Shown here one piece after another: positions 8,588 to 18,928 of a stretch of 64,000 nucleotides of DNA; positions within the stretch are counted from its first letter, which is position 1; the number at the start of each line of letters is the position of its first letter. Made by a program: the position numbers and the translations under genes. The stretch is from Rhizobium sp. Root1220. GTDB lineage: Bacteria; Pseudomonadota; Alphaproteobacteria; Rhizobiales; Rhizobiaceae. The notes under the pieces were generated by a model. That model did no database searches and had not been told where the DNA came from. It worked only from the letters and a program-made list of their open reading frames with translations. The stretch lies in the NCBI RefSeq assembly GCF_001426265.1, contig NZ_LMDG01000023.1, positions 23,825 through 87,824 of the forward strand, given 5' to 3'.

Positions 8588-11500
8588 ATGATCGAGCGTC
8601 ACCGCCCACGCGTTTTGACGATTCCGATAGGGCTACCGTTTCTGGCAACCCTGGCGGAAACGCTTTGCGACGGGAGGCTCACGCCAATCTTCCGTCATGA
8701 TCCCGCCGATCCGCTCTCGCTATCCAAGGTCACGATCTATCTTCCCACGCGGCGCGCTGTGCGCGTGCTCCGTTCGGCGTTCGTCGATTTGCTTGGCGGA
8801 CGCTCGGCTATCCTGCCGGTGATCAGGCCGCTTGGCGAAACGGATGACGATAGCGGCTACTTCGACGAGGCGCTTCCCGCTTCGCTCGATCTCGCTCAGC
8901 CGCTCTCGAACGCCGCGCGCCTACTGGAGTTGGCGCGACTGATCCTCGCCTGGCGTAACAAGCTGCCAGAGATCGTGCGGAGTATTCACTCCGATACGCC
9001 GCTGGTAGCGCCGGCAAGTCCTGCCGATGCGATCTGGCTGGCCCGGAACCTCGCCGAACTGATCGATTCGGTCGAGACCGAGGACCGCGACTGGAGCGAG
9101 CTTGGTCGGTTGACCGCCAGGGATCATGCACTCTGGTGGCAATTGACCGCGGAGTTTCTACAGATCGCCAGCGCCTTCTGGCCGGAGCGTTTGAGCGAAC
9201 TCGGCAAATCCTCGCCGGCGCGGCACCGCAATGCCATCCTCCGTGCCGAGGCAAATCGAATTGCGGCAATGCCACCGACAGGGCCGATTATCATTGCAGG
9301 TTCGACCGGCTCTGTTCCTGCCACGGCGGATCTCATAGGCGCGGTCGCAAAGAGGACAGAGGGCGTCATCGTCCTCCCCGGGCTCGACGTTGGAATGCCC
9401 GAGGAGCTTTGGCGGATGGTGGCGCCTGAACACGGCACGTCGGATTCCGCCAGCCGAAGCCACTCGCAGTATGGCCTTTCCGTGCTCCTGAGGAGCCTGC
9501 AGCTGACGCGAAACGATGTCACCGTGATCGGCGAAGCGCCATCGGCCTTAAAAAAGCGCGCCGAGATTCTTTCCCGTGCACTTTGCCCGGCGGAGGCGAC
9601 GAGCGAATGGGGAGCCTGGAAGAGCAGTTTGGCGGACGACGCCCTATCCACGGCGTTTGAGGACGTCGCTCTGATCGAGGCTGGCAACGAACGCGAAGAG
9701 GCGACGGCCATCGCCATTGCCCTCCGTCTGGCGCTCGAACGCCCCGGAATGGATGGCGAGAGCCGGGCGGCCTTGATTACACCGGACCGGAATCTCGCCC
9801 GGCGCGTCATGGCGGAGCTTTCGCGCTTCGATATTGTTGCCGATGATTCCGGTGGCACGCCGCTTTCCGCAACCCCGCAAGGCACGCTGCTGCAATTGCT
9901 TCTGGAGGCAACGTTGCGCCCCGGAGATCCGGTCGCGATTGTTGGTCTACTCAAGCATCCACTGGCGCGCTTCGGTCTCGATCAGCAGGCACTCGCCGAG
10001 GCCGTGGCCGCGCTCGAGCTTCTTGCGTTGCGCGGCGGCGTGGGGGAAGTTGATGTCTGCTCACTCGAACCGCTCCTCGATCAGCAGCTGACCGAACAGG
10101 CGAACGAGCGGCACGCGCCGAACTGGCGCAAGGCCCTTCCGCCGGACGCTGCCGAAAGAGCCCGTGATCTTGCTCGCCGGGTCGGAGAAGCCGCTGGACC
10201 CCTTGCTTCAGCGCTGGTGCGGCGTCAATCAAGCGACTGCGGGCTGACAACGGGCTTTACACTTTCCGAATGGGCGGAGCGCACCGGGCGTGCGATCGAG
10301 GCGGTAGCTCAAGACGAACGCGGTGATCTCGCCGGCCTCTGGGCCGGCGAGGCTGGCGACGCGCTGGTCAAACTCCTCAGCGAAGTGATCGAGACCGAAG
10401 GCCAGATCGAAGCCGACGGGCCGCAGTGGATCGATATCATGGCCGCGCTCTCGGCCGGGCAGTCGGTGAAACCCCGTGCGCTCAACCATCCACGGCTTTT
10501 CATTTTTGGCACGCTAGAAGCACGCCTGCAGAGCGTCGACACACTGATCCTGGGCGGACTGAACGAAGGCTCGTGGCCGGGGCAGACGGCCAACAATCCG
10601 TTCATTTCCCGTTCGATGAAAACGGAGATCGGGCTAGAGCCACCGGAACGCCGGATCGGGCAGCTGGCGCACGATTTCGAGATGGCCAACGGAACGCGGC
10701 ACCTCGTCTATTCGCGGGCACTGCGCCAGGGTTCGACGCCAACGGTCGCCTCCCGCTGGCTGCAGCGGTTGTTCGCCTTAGGCGGCAAAGCATTCGAGGC
10801 GGAGCTGAAGGATCGTGGCGAGCATTACGTCCGTTGGGCGAGCGCCGTTGATCAGGGTGAGCGGCAGGCACCGGCGCAGCGGCCCAGTCCCGTTCCACCG
10901 CGCGATCTGCAGCCCAAATCCTACTCATTCAGCGAAGTCGGCCGATTGCGCCGAGATCCGTATTCGATCTACGCGCGGCGTGTTCTGCGGCTGCATCCCG
11001 TCGATCCGTTTAACCGCGATCCGGGTGTCGCCGAACGGGGTACGCTCTACCACAAGATAATCGACCGGTTCGTTCGCGAGGGGAACGTCGCGGGCACGGC
11101 GGATGCGGCCACCGCCATGGAGCGAATTCTTAGCGAATTGTTCGATATCGAGCAGCTGCCGCCGCATATCGACGCCGTATGGAGACCGCGTTTCCGCGAA
11201 GTCGCCCGCTCCTTCCTCGATTGGGAAGCGGAAAGGCGGCCAAGCATCCGGAAGACGCTGACTGAGGTGCGCGGCGGTATCGAGCTCGAGCAGATCGGCA
11301 TCCGCCTCAACGGCGTTGCGGACCGGATCGACATCACGGGACCGAACGCGGCCGATATCATCGACTACAAGACGGGTTTCAATCCTTCGCCTGCCCAGGC
11401 GCGAGCGCTTCTCGATCCGCAGCTGGCGCTTGAGGCGGCGGCTCTTAACGCCGGTGCGTTCCGCGATGCAGGGAGCCTTGTACCTCAGGATCTTCTTTAT

Positions 11501-11773
11501 GTTCGACTGCGACCAGGAACCCGGTTCCAGGTCGATACAGTCAACAACGAGTTCTCGACCCGCGGTGACAAGGCGAAGTCGGCGCTGGATCTGGCGACCG
11601 ACTCTATAGACCGGCTGGTAAAGTTCGTGTCCCTGCTGCAATCCGGCGAGAAGGGCTTTACCTCACGCCTGATTCCCGCGCAGCAGTTCGAATTCGGCGG
11701 CGACTATGATCACCTTGCACGTGTGGCGGAGTGGTCGACCGCTGAAAGCGACGAGGCCAGCGGCGATGAATAG
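8588..11773 (+). CDS. addB: Double-strand break repair protein AddB
   Basis: 1061 residues, the size of alphaproteobacterial AddB. With AddA it forms the helicase-nuclease that resects double-strand breaks for RecA loading, the RecBCD equivalent. The protein has a degenerate helicase fold; no clear Walker A is seen near the N-terminus, as expected for this branch. The C-terminal PD-(D/E)XK nuclease is visible as ADIIDYKTG (Asp926, Lys928) preceded by a conserved RGTLYHKIIDRF segment. The gene starts 3 bases after murU and its 3' end overlaps addA by 8 bases. Confidence 0.93.
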   Translation: MIERHRPRVLTIPIGLPFLATLAETLCDGRLTPIFRHDPADPLSLSKVTIYLPTRRAVRVLRSAFVDLLGGRSAILPVIRPLGETDDDSGYFDEALPASLDLAQPLSNAARLLELARLILAWRNKLPEIVRSIHSDTPLVAPASPADAIWLARNLAELIDSVETEDRDWSELGRLTARDHALWWQLTAEFLQIASAFWPERLSELGKSSPARHRNAILRAEANRIAAMPPTGPIIIAGSTGSVPATADLIGAVAKRTEGVIVLPGLDVGMPEELWRMVAPEHGTSDSASRSHSQYGLSVLLRSLQLTRNDVTVIGEAPSALKKRAEILSRALCPAEATSEWGAWKSSLADDALSTAFEDVALIEAGNEREEATAIAIALRLALERPGMDGESRAALITPDRNLARRVMAELSRFDIVADDSGGTPLSATPQGTLLQLLLEATLRPGDPVAIVGLLKHPLARFGLDQQALAEAVAALELLALRGGVGEVDVCSLEPLLDQQLTEQANERHAPNWRKALPPDAAERARDLARRVGEAAGPLASALVRRQSSDCGLTTGFTLSEWAERTGRAIEAVAQDERGDLAGLWAGEAGDALVKLLSEVIETEGQIEADGPQWIDIMAALSAGQSVKPRALNHPRLFIFGTLEARLQSVDTLILGGLNEGSWPGQTANNPFISRSMKTEIGLEPPERRIGQLAHDFEMANGTRHLVYSRALRQGSTPTVASRWLQRLFALGGKAFEAELKDRGEHYVRWASAVDQGERQAPAQRPSPVPPRDLQPKSYSFSEVGRLRRDPYSIYARRVLRLHPVDPFNRDPGVAERGTLYHKIIDRFVREGNVAGTADAATAMERILSELFDIEQLPPHIDAVWRPRFREVARSFLDWEAERRPSIRKTLTEVRGGIELEQIGIRLNGVADRIDITGPNAADIIDYKTGFNPSPAQARALLDPQLALEAAALNAGAFRDAGSLVPQDLLYVRLRPGTRFQVDTVNNEFSTRGDKAKSALDLATDSIDRLVKFVSLLQSGEKGFTSRLIPAQQFEFGGDYDHLARVAEWSTAESDEASGDE

Positions 11774-14700
11774 CGACACCGGACTGCCGGACGGCGACGA
11801 TCCTATAGCCTGGACCAGCTGGACGACGATCCAGCAGTCGATCGCATCGGATCCCAAGCGCTCCGCCTGGGTTTCCGCCAATGCCGGTTCCGGCAAGACG
11901 CACGTGCTGACGCAAAGGGTAATCCGACTTCTGCTTGCCGGTGCACGCCCATCGTCGATCCTTTGCCTGACCTACACAAAGGCTGCAGCTTCTGAAATGT
12001 CGATTCGGGTCTTCGATCGGCTGGCGGAGTGGGCCGTGCTTTCCGACGATGATCTCATCCAGCGAATTGCCGAGATAGAGGGAAGGTCGCCGGATACGAT
12101 AAAGCTCGCGCAAGCCCGCCGCCTGTTTGCCAAGGCGCTGGAAACACCGGGTGGGCTGAAGATCCAGACGATTCACGCCTTCTGCGAAGCCCTGCTCCAT
12201 CAGTTTCCGCTGGAAGCGAACGTTGCCGGCCATTTTTCCGTGCTCGACGACCGGGCGGCCGCAACGTTGCTCTCCGATGCACGGCGATCGCTGCTGACGG
12301 CAACGACGCCCGAGGGAGATCGGGTTCTCGCCGAGGCATTTTCCTACGTTCTCAACCTCGGTGACGAATCGGGTCTCGAAAGGCTGCTGGAAGAGATCGT
12401 CGCAAATCGCAATGCGATCCGGATTTTCACACGGGTGGCAGAGCAAAGTGGTGGTGTTGAAGGCGTCCTCAGGACCAGACTGGGCCTTTCCGGTAACGAC
12501 ACGGAGGCGAGCATTTTCGAAGAATACTGGCCGTTGCCCAGTCTCAGGGGCAACGCGCTTGAGCGCTATGTCACCCTTGCAGAGCAGAAAGGCGGAGCAA
12601 AGGCGCAGGATATCGCCGCCGGCCTCAACGCGGTATCACGTGAGCGCCATCCTGCGCGGCGCGTCCCCATGCTGGAGCGGGTTTTTCTCACCACCAAGGG
12701 CGAACCCAAGTCGGATTCCCAATTCTTCGTGAAAGCGATGCTGAGCGAAGCTCCCGAACTCGCCGAGGCTATGGCGGTAGCCCGGGCGCATGTCGTCTCC
12801 TGTCGTGACCGCCTGAAGATCGTCCGGATGTACGACGCGACGCGGGCCGCGTTGATTCTCGCCACCCGGTTGGACCGGGACTACGAGGATCTCAAGAAGC
12901 AACGAAGCCAGCTCGATTTCGAGGATCTGATTACGCGCACTGCCGAATTGCTGACCAAAAGCGATGTCGGACCATGGATTCACTACAAGCTTGACCAAGG
13001 CATCGATCATATTCTGGTCGACGAGGCGCAGGATACCAGTCCTGTCCAGTGGAGTGTGATCCAATCACTCGCCGAAGACTTCTTTTCCGGCGAGAGCGCG
13101 CGCGACGTCGTTCGCACACTGTTTGCAGTCGGCGACGAGAAGCAATCCATCTATTCGTTTCAGGGCGCACGACCGGAGCGCTTTTCTGAGGAGAGCCAAC
13201 GCACGCGGCACCGCGTGTCGCAAAGCGGTCTGGCTTTTTCTTCGGTACGCCTGCCGCTATCCTTCCGCTCGACGTCCGATGTTTTGGCAGCCGTGGATCA
13301 CATCTTCGGGCCAGCCGACAATGCGCGCGGCCTCAGTGCCGACGGAGAACCGGTCGTACACCGCTCCAACCGCATCGGCCACCCCGGTGCCGTCGATCTC
13401 TGGGAGATGATCGCGCCGGAAGTGGCGATCAAGGAAGAGGATTGGACGGCACCCTTCGATGCGACCCCGGAGAGCGCGCCGGCGGCCATTCTTGCTCGTC
13501 GCATTGCACATGCGATCGACGGTCTGGTCGGCAAGGAGACAATCGTCAACAAGGGCAAAGAGCGCCCGATCGAGGCCGGTGATATCCTTGTTCTGGTCCG
13601 GAAGCGCGATTCCTTCGTCAATGCTCTGACACGGGCGCTGAAACGGCGCGGCAACATTCCGGTTGCGGGCGCCGACCGCTTGCGCCTGACCAGCCATATC
13701 GCCATTCAGGATCTCGTGGCGCTCGGCCGCTTCCTGCTTCTACAGGAAGACGACCTTTCCCTGGCTGCGTTGATGAAGAGCCCGTTGCTTGACCTCAGCG
13801 AGGACGACATCTTTGCGGTTGCCGCCCTTCGCGGCGACGGCGACAGCGTCTGGTCTCATATCAACAAGTTCGCGGCAGACGGCAACGTGCGACTGGGCGC
13901 CGCCGTTGAGCGGCTAAGACTGTTTCTGGCCGAATCGAAGAATCTCTCGGTGCATGATTTCTATGCTCGAGTGCTCGGTAGCCATGGTGGGAGGCGACAG
14001 TTTCTCGCCCGGCTCGGCACCGAAGTCAGCGACATTCTCGATGAGTTCCTCACCTTCTCGCTCGATCACGAAAACTCCGGTCTGCCGGGACTGCAATCGT
14101 TCGTTTCGACCCTGGAACTGGAAGCACCCGAGGTGAAACGCGAGCAAGATAAGGGCCGCAATGAAGTGCGGATCATGACGGTGCACGCTTCCAAGGGCTT
14201 GGAGGCTCCGATCGTTTTCCTGGTTGACGGTGGCTCCAAGGCGTTCACGCACACGCATATGCCGAAGCTTCGAATGCTGGAGCAGCGGGGCAGCGGTCCA
14301 CCGATGCCTGTTTGGGTTCCGCTCGGTGATCTCGGCAATTCGCTGACGCAGGCGGATGCAACCCGTATTCAGGTCCTAGCCGAGGAAGAGTATCGCCGCC
14401 TTCTCTACGTGGCCATGACCCGCGCCGCTGATCGACTGGTTGTTTGCGGTTATCGCGGCGTCCGCACCAACACCGATACCTGGCACGCTATGATTTCCGC
14501 CGCGATGACCAATAGCCATCCGCATGTTTCCGTCGCTGCATTTTCAGGACCGGATGGCGATTGGCAGGGAATCAAATGGCGGGTACCGCGTATCGACCGC
14601 AGCTTCGAGCGGGCTGAGCGGGCTGAGTCGACCGCAATACGCCAAGCGTTGCCGATAGATCTCAATCGGCCACTACCACCACAGAAACAGCTGCCACGGC

Positions 14701-15317
14701 CGCTCAGCCCATCCGGCGCAGGCACGATCATTGATGAGGAAGCCGACGATCTGCTGGTGGTTTCACCGCTGTTTGGCGCGCAACCAAAATCTGACCGAGC
14801 GCTGCAGAAGGGCCGATTGCTCCATCGTATGTTGCAGATTCTGCCTGAGATAGCGCATGAGGAGCGGGCGGATGCTGCCAACCGCTACGTCGAGCGGGCC
14901 GCTCGCTTCTGGACCGACATCGAGCGCCAGACGCTGGTCGCTTCGGTTCTGGAGGTGTTGGCGGAGCCTGAACTGGCTCCTATCTTCCAGGCGCATGCGC
15001 AGTCCGAAGTCTCGATCATGGGGACGCTGTCGCTTGACGACCGGCAGTATGCGGTGTCTGGCCGCGTTGATCGGCTGGCCGTAATCGGGGATCGAGTTGT
15101 GATCCTTGACTACAAGACAAATCGCGTACCGCCGCGGACCGCGGAAACCATACCTTTCGCGCATCGTGCGCAGCTCGCAATCTATCGAAACCTCCTCGCG
15201 CCCCTTTATCCCGGCAAACGCATCGATTGCGTACTCGTCTATACAGAGAACGCTGCCGTGCATATCCTGACGCCGGATGCAATGGCATTGGCGCTTGCGC
15301 AGCTCAAGACAAAGTGA
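11766..15317 (+). CDS. addA: Double-strand break repair helicase-nuclease AddA
   Basis: 1183 residues from the ATG at 11766 inside the last codons of addB; an in-frame ATG at 11706 would give a 60-base longer overlap and is less likely. This is a UvrD/RecB-type SF1A helicase: Walker A ANAGSGKTHVL (residues 39-48), motif II VDEAQDTSPVQW, motif III GDEKQSIYSFQGA, motif V/VI VHASKGLEAPIVFLVD and LLYVAMTRAADRLVV. The C-terminal RecB-family nuclease motif is VILDYKTN. Its overlap with addB implies coupled translation of the two subunits in equal amounts. Confidence 0.95.
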   Translation: MNSDTGLPDGDDPIAWTSWTTIQQSIASDPKRSAWVSANAGSGKTHVLTQRVIRLLLAGARPSSILCLTYTKAAASEMSIRVFDRLAEWAVLSDDDLIQRIAEIEGRSPDTIKLAQARRLFAKALETPGGLKIQTIHAFCEALLHQFPLEANVAGHFSVLDDRAAATLLSDARRSLLTATTPEGDRVLAEAFSYVLNLGDESGLERLLEEIVANRNAIRIFTRVAEQSGGVEGVLRTRLGLSGNDTEASIFEEYWPLPSLRGNALERYVTLAEQKGGAKAQDIAAGLNAVSRERHPARRVPMLERVFLTTKGEPKSDSQFFVKAMLSEAPELAEAMAVARAHVVSCRDRLKIVRMYDATRAALILATRLDRDYEDLKKQRSQLDFEDLITRTAELLTKSDVGPWIHYKLDQGIDHILVDEAQDTSPVQWSVIQSLAEDFFSGESARDVVRTLFAVGDEKQSIYSFQGARPERFSEESQRTRHRVSQSGLAFSSVRLPLSFRSTSDVLAAVDHIFGPADNARGLSADGEPVVHRSNRIGHPGAVDLWEMIAPEVAIKEEDWTAPFDATPESAPAAILARRIAHAIDGLVGKETIVNKGKERPIEAGDILVLVRKRDSFVNALTRALKRRGNIPVAGADRLRLTSHIAIQDLVALGRFLLLQEDDLSLAALMKSPLLDLSEDDIFAVAALRGDGDSVWSHINKFAADGNVRLGAAVERLRLFLAESKNLSVHDFYARVLGSHGGRRQFLARLGTEVSDILDEFLTFSLDHENSGLPGLQSFVSTLELEAPEVKREQDKGRNEVRIMTVHASKGLEAPIVFLVDGGSKAFTHTHMPKLRMLEQRGSGPPMPVWVPLGDLGNSLTQADATRIQVLAEEEYRRLLYVAMTRAADRLVVCGYRGVRTNTDTWHAMISAAMTNSHPHVSVAAFSGPDGDWQGIKWRVPRIDRSFERAERAESTAIRQALPIDLNRPLPPQKQLPRPLSPSGAGTIIDEEADDLLVVSPLFGAQPKSDRALQKGRLLHRMLQILPEIAHEERADAANRYVERAARFWTDIERQTLVASVLEVLAEPELAPIFQAHAQSEVSIMGTLSLDDRQYAVSGRVDRLAVIGDRVVILDYKTNRVPPRTAETIPFAHRAQLAIYRNLLAPLYPGKRIDCVLVYTENAAVHILTPDAMALALAQLKTK

Positions 15318-15392
15318 AATATCGGACATTGAAATCCCGACACCGCACACTCACATGTGGTTCAACAGGAAATCCCGTAAAGGAGCGGCCTT

Positions 15393-15713
15393 ATGGCTAC
15401 CGTAAAAGTCGATATCAATAATTTTCAGGCAGAAGTTCTGGAATCTGCCGAACCTGTCGTCGTTGATTTCTGGGCTGAATGGTGCGGCCCGTGCAAGATG
15501 ATAGCTCCGAGTCTCGAAGAGCTCGCCGTCGAGTTTCAGGGCAAGGTGAAGGTCGCCAAGCTCAACATCGACGAAAACCCGGAACTCGCTGCACAGTTCG
15601 GCGTTCGGTCCATTCCGACGCTTGCTATCTTCAAGGCTGGCGAAGTTGCCGACATCAAGGTTGGCGCTGCACCGAAAACCGCTCTCGCGAGCTGGATTTC
15701 GAACGCCGCTTAA
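15393..15713 (+). CDS. trxA: Thioredoxin 1
   Basis: 106 residues. The WCGPC redox motif has Cys31 and Cys34, and the cis-proline loop is RSIPTL. The ribosome site AAGGAG lies 9 bases before the ATG. It reduces cytoplasmic protein disulfides and feeds ribonucleotide reductase and peroxiredoxins. It lies 75 bases after addA and is closed by a strong terminator. Confidence 0.97.
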   Translation: MATVKVDINNFQAEVLESAEPVVVDFWAEWCGPCKMIAPSLEELAVEFQGKVKVAKLNIDENPELAAQFGVRSIPTLAIFKAGEVADIKVGAAPKTALASWISNAA

Positions 15714-15735
15714 TTCGGTTTCGATCTCAAAGAGA

Positions 15736-15761
15736 AAGCCCGGCGTGACCGGGCTTTTTTT
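15736..15761 (+). terminator. Rho-independent terminator of trxA (shared with folC 3' end)
   Basis: AAGCCCGG / CCGGGCTT stem with a 5-base loop followed by seven T. The last T bases are also part of the folC stop codon (15760-15762, minus strand), so the convergent genes meet inside the terminator. Confidence 0.93.
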
Positions 15762-17112
15762 ATTGCGGCGGTGTGCCGTTGTCGGCAAGGACGTCGCCAA
15801 CGAGATACAACGATCCGCCTATCAGAATTCGCGGTGGATGCGCCTGTTCGACCGCCCCTTCCCTGATAGCCTCCAGCGCCTCGGCAACTGTCGACATCGG
15901 TTCGGCGATCAAACCGGCATCATAAGCGGCGTTGGCTAGGATGACTGGGTCGATCATCGCATCGCTGCCGCGGATCGGCACGCAGTACACTTTTTCGGCC
16001 AACCCCTTGAAAGCCTTGAAATAGCCGACCGGATCCTTTGTGTTGATCATGCCGATAATCAGGAAGAGCGGCCGAGGCTGCTTCTCCTCGAAACTCGCCA
16101 TGGCTTCGGCGATGACTTCGCCCGCGCCCGGATTGTGCCCGCCATCGACCCAGATCTCAGCTCTCGGCGGGGCGCTTGCCATCAGGTGACCGTCGCTCAG
16201 CCGCTGTAGGCGACCGGGCCACTCGACCGAGGTCATCGCCTTCTCCATCATGGCTTCGGTCACAACGAAACCTGCGGCCTTTACCGCGCGGATAGCGGCG
16301 GCGGCATTGGCATATTGGTGGCGACCGGGTAGTCGCGGCAACGGCAGATCCGCCAGTCCGAATTCGTCCTGGTAGACGAGTCGGCCATATTCCTCGTGCG
16401 CCATGTAATCTTGGCCGAAGGTGGCCGTCGGGCAGTTCAAGCGTTCGGCCGTCGACGTCAGTACCTCAAGCGCCGCATCATATTCCTGCTTGCCGATGAC
16501 CACCGGGCACCCACGCTTCATGATGCCCGCTTTTTCGGCAGCAATTAGCTCGACTCGATCGCCGAGATAAGGCTGATGATCGAGCGAAATCGGCATGATG
16601 ACCGACACCGCCGGATCTGAGATGACGTTCGTGGCGTCGAAACGACCTCCGAGACCCACTTCCAGGATCGCGGCATCGGCCGGGTGCTCGGAGAAGAGAA
16701 TGAAGGTGACGGCAGTCAGGATTTCGAAAACGGTGATCTTCTGGCCGTCATTGGCAGCCGCAACGCGACGCACGGCCTCGGCGAAGATGGAGTCGTCGAC
16801 GAGCTGCCCGCGCCCGCCCTCGACGCCGATACGGTAACGCTCATGCCAGTTGACGAGATGCGGAGAGGTGTGGACGTGGGCGCTATAGCCACCAGCCTCG
16901 AGCAGAGCACGGCAAAAAGCCGTGACTGACCCCTTGCCGTTGGTACCAGCCACATGAATGACGGGCGGCAGCTTCTTTTGCGGATCACCGAGGACGGCAA
17001 GGAGCCGGGTAATACGGTCAAGCGACAGGTCGAAGCCCTTGGGATGCAATCCCAGGAGCTTGTCGATTTCCTGCGCAGCCTCGCTCACTGCGGTTTGACC
17101 TCTGGGTATCAT
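15760..17112 (-). CDS. folC: Dihydrofolate synthase / folylpolyglutamate synthase
   Basis: 450 residues, typical for FolC. The ATP-binding P-loop is GTNGKGSV with the folate-site region HTSPHLVNWHERYRI, and the Mur-ligase-like C-domain includes WVDGGHNPGAGE. It adds glutamate to dihydropteroate and then extends the polyglutamate tail of folates. It is the last gene of the trpF-trpB-trpA-accD-folC run and starts 28 bases after accD. Confidence 0.95.
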   Translation of the reverse strand: MIPRGQTAVSEAAQEIDKLLGLHPKGFDLSLDRITRLLAVLGDPQKKLPPVIHVAGTNGKGSVTAFCRALLEAGGYSAHVHTSPHLVNWHERYRIGVEGGRGQLVDDSIFAEAVRRVAAANDGQKITVFEILTAVTFILFSEHPADAAILEVGLGGRFDATNVISDPAVSVIMPISLDHQPYLGDRVELIAAEKAGIMKRGCPVVIGKQEYDAALEVLTSTAERLNCPTATFGQDYMAHEEYGRLVYQDEFGLADLPLPRLPGRHQYANAAAAIRAVKAAGFVVTEAMMEKAMTSVEWPGRLQRLSDGHLMASAPPRAEIWVDGGHNPGAGEVIAEAMASFEEKQPRPLFLIIGMINTKDPVGYFKAFKGLAEKVYCVPIRGSDAMIDPVILANAAYDAGLIAEPMSTVAEALEAIREGAVEQAHPPRILIGGSLYLVGDVLADNGTPPQ

Positions 17113-17140
17113 CGCTCAACCCGCCTTCGAATGAGATCGA

Positions 17141-18046
17141 TCAGGCGCTCGCGGCCATCGCGAGCGTCCCGCTGTTTTCCTTGGACAGGCTGGCCGCAGG
17201 CTTTTTCGTCAGGATCTTCAGAACGCGCGCCAACGTGTCGGGGATATCGTGACGCTTGATCACCATGTCGACCATACCATGCTCGAGCAGGTATTCCGAC
17301 GTCTGGAAGCCTTCCGGCAGCTTTTCGCGAATGGTCTGCTCAATGACGCGCTTCCCGGCGAAGCATATTTCAGCGCCCGGCTCGGCGAGATGCAGGTCGC
17401 CCAGCATCGCGTAGGATGCGGTCACGCCTCCCGTGGTCGGGTTCGTAAGCACGACGATGTAGGGCTGGCCGGCTTCCTTCAGCATGTCGACGGCAACGGT
17501 GGTGCGCGGCAGCTGCATCAACGACAGGATACCTTCCTGCATGCGGGCGCCGCCCGATGCCGGAAACATGACGAGCGGGCACTTTTCGGCGATCGCACGT
17601 TCGAAAGCCTTCACGATCGCTTCGCCAGCGGCAATCCCGAGCGAACCGCCCATGAAATTGAACTCGTGCACGACGGCAACCAGCTTGAGGCCGCGAACCT
17701 TACCGACGCCGGCAACGATCGTGTCTTCCTGGTCGGTCTTGACACGACTATCACGCAGACGGTCCGTATACTTCTTGGAATCGCGGAACTTAAGCGGGTC
17801 CTGCGCGACCTTCGGCTGCGGCAATGCCTCGTAAGCGCCGTCATCGAAGAGGTCGGCAAGGCGGGCCTTGGCCGGCATCTTCATGTGATAGCCGGAAGCC
17901 GGGATAACCCACTTGTTGTCTTCCAGATCCTTGTGGAAGACCATTTCGCCAGTCTCCGGGCACTTGATCCAGAGGTTCTCCGGCACTTCGCGGCGGCCCA
18001 GCATTGAATTGATGCGGGGGCGAACGTAGTTGGTGATCCAGTTCAA
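17141..18046 (-). CDS. accD: Acetyl-CoA carboxylase carboxyltransferase subunit beta
   Basis: 301 residues, starting with a TTG codon preceded by AGGAG at 8-base spacing; the N-terminus [17 protein letters not shown] is the usual rhizobial form. With AccA it transfers the carboxyl group from biotin to acetyl-CoA, giving malonyl-CoA. The carboxyltransferase region has [12 protein letters not shown] and [12 protein letters not shown]. The N-terminal C4 zinc ribbon of the E. coli protein is degenerate: only Cys29 remains (IKCPETGEM) and the second pair is replaced by VIPASG. Confidence 0.95.
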   Translation of the reverse strand: MNWITNYVRPRINSMLGRREVPENLWIKCPETGEMVFHKDLEDNKWVIPASGYHMKMPAKARLADLFDDGAYEALPQPKVAQDPLKFRDSKKYTDRLRDSRVKTDQEDTIVAGVGKVRGLKLVAVVHEFNFMGGSLGIAAGEAIVKAFERAIAEKCPLVMFPASGGARMQEGILSLMQLPRTTVAVDMLKEAGQPYIVVLTNPTTGGVTASYAMLGDLHLAEPGAEICFAGKRVIEQTIREKLPEGFQTSEYLLEHGMVDMVIKRHDIPDTLARVLKILTKKPAASLSKENSGTLAMAASA

Positions 18047-18085
18047 GTCGAAAACTCCTGATTAACTCTTGCCAATGTGGGGAAA

Positions 18086-18925
18086 CTATTCGGCAGCAAC
18101 AAGGCGTGCCGAACGTGTTCCCGATGACAGCCCGCGAACGAGCGTTGCGACCGCCTGCACGGTATCGGCCGTCGCCTTCCCGTCCTTGCTCAGGCTGAGT
18201 GCTACCTGGTTGACGATTGCCGTCCCAACCACGACGCCATCGGCCGATCCGCCGATGAGCCTTGCGTGCTCAGCGGTCTTGATGCCGAAGCCGACGCAGA
18301 CGGGCAGATTGGTATGCTGCTTGATGCGCTGGACAGCGCCGGAGACCAGCGAGGGATCCGGCATGGCCGACCCGGTGATGCCATTCATCGAGACATAGTA
18401 GACAAAGCCTGAGGTGTTTTTCAGTACCGTCGGCAGCCGCTTTTCGTCGGTGGTCGGCGTCGCCAGGCGAATGAAATTTATGCCCTTGCGGATCGCCGGG
18501 ATGCAGAGCTCGTCGTCCATTTCAGGCGGGAGGTCGACAACGATCAGGCCATCAATGCCCGAGGCAAGCGCGTCGTCGAGAAACTTTTCAACGCCGTAGA
18601 TGTAGATCGGGTTGTAGTAACCCATCATCACGATCGGCGTGGCATCGTCGGTCTTGCGGAAATCGGCGGCGAGCTGCAGCGTCTTCCTAAGTGTTTGTCC
18701 GGCTTTCAGCGCCCGCTGGCCCGCCAGCTGAATGGCCGGGCCATCTGCCATCGGATCGGAGAACGGCATGCCGAGCTCGATGATGTCGGAGCCGGATTCC
18801 GGCAGCGCCTTCATGATGCCGAGCGAGGTGTCGTAGTCGGGATCGCCGCCCATGAAATAGGTGACCAGTGCCGGGCGGCCCTCAACCTTCAGATCGGCGA
18901 AGCGTTTGTCCATACGTGCGGTCAT
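18086..18925 (-). CDS. trpA: Tryptophan synthase alpha chain
   Basis: 279 residues. It cleaves indole-3-glycerol phosphate to indole and glyceraldehyde-3-phosphate; the catalytic Glu and Asp are in [16 protein letters not shown]. The phosphate-binding glycine loops near [10 protein letters not shown] and [13 protein letters not shown] are present. An ATG four codons in ([12 protein letters not shown]) is an alternative start. It follows trpB by 3 bases, as expected for partners of one complex. Confidence 0.96.
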   Translation of the reverse strand: MTARMDKRFADLKVEGRPALVTYFMGGDPDYDTSLGIMKALPESGSDIIELGMPFSDPMADGPAIQLAGQRALKAGQTLRKTLQLAADFRKTDDATPIVMMGYYNPIYIYGVEKFLDDALASGIDGLIVVDLPPEMDDELCIPAIRKGINFIRLATPTTDEKRLPTVLKNTSGFVYYVSMNGITGSAMPDPSLVSGAVQRIKQHTNLPVCVGFGIKTAEHARLIGGSADGVVVGTAIVNQVALSLSKDGKATADTVQAVATLVRGLSSGTRSARLVAAE

Positions 18926-18928
18926 GAC

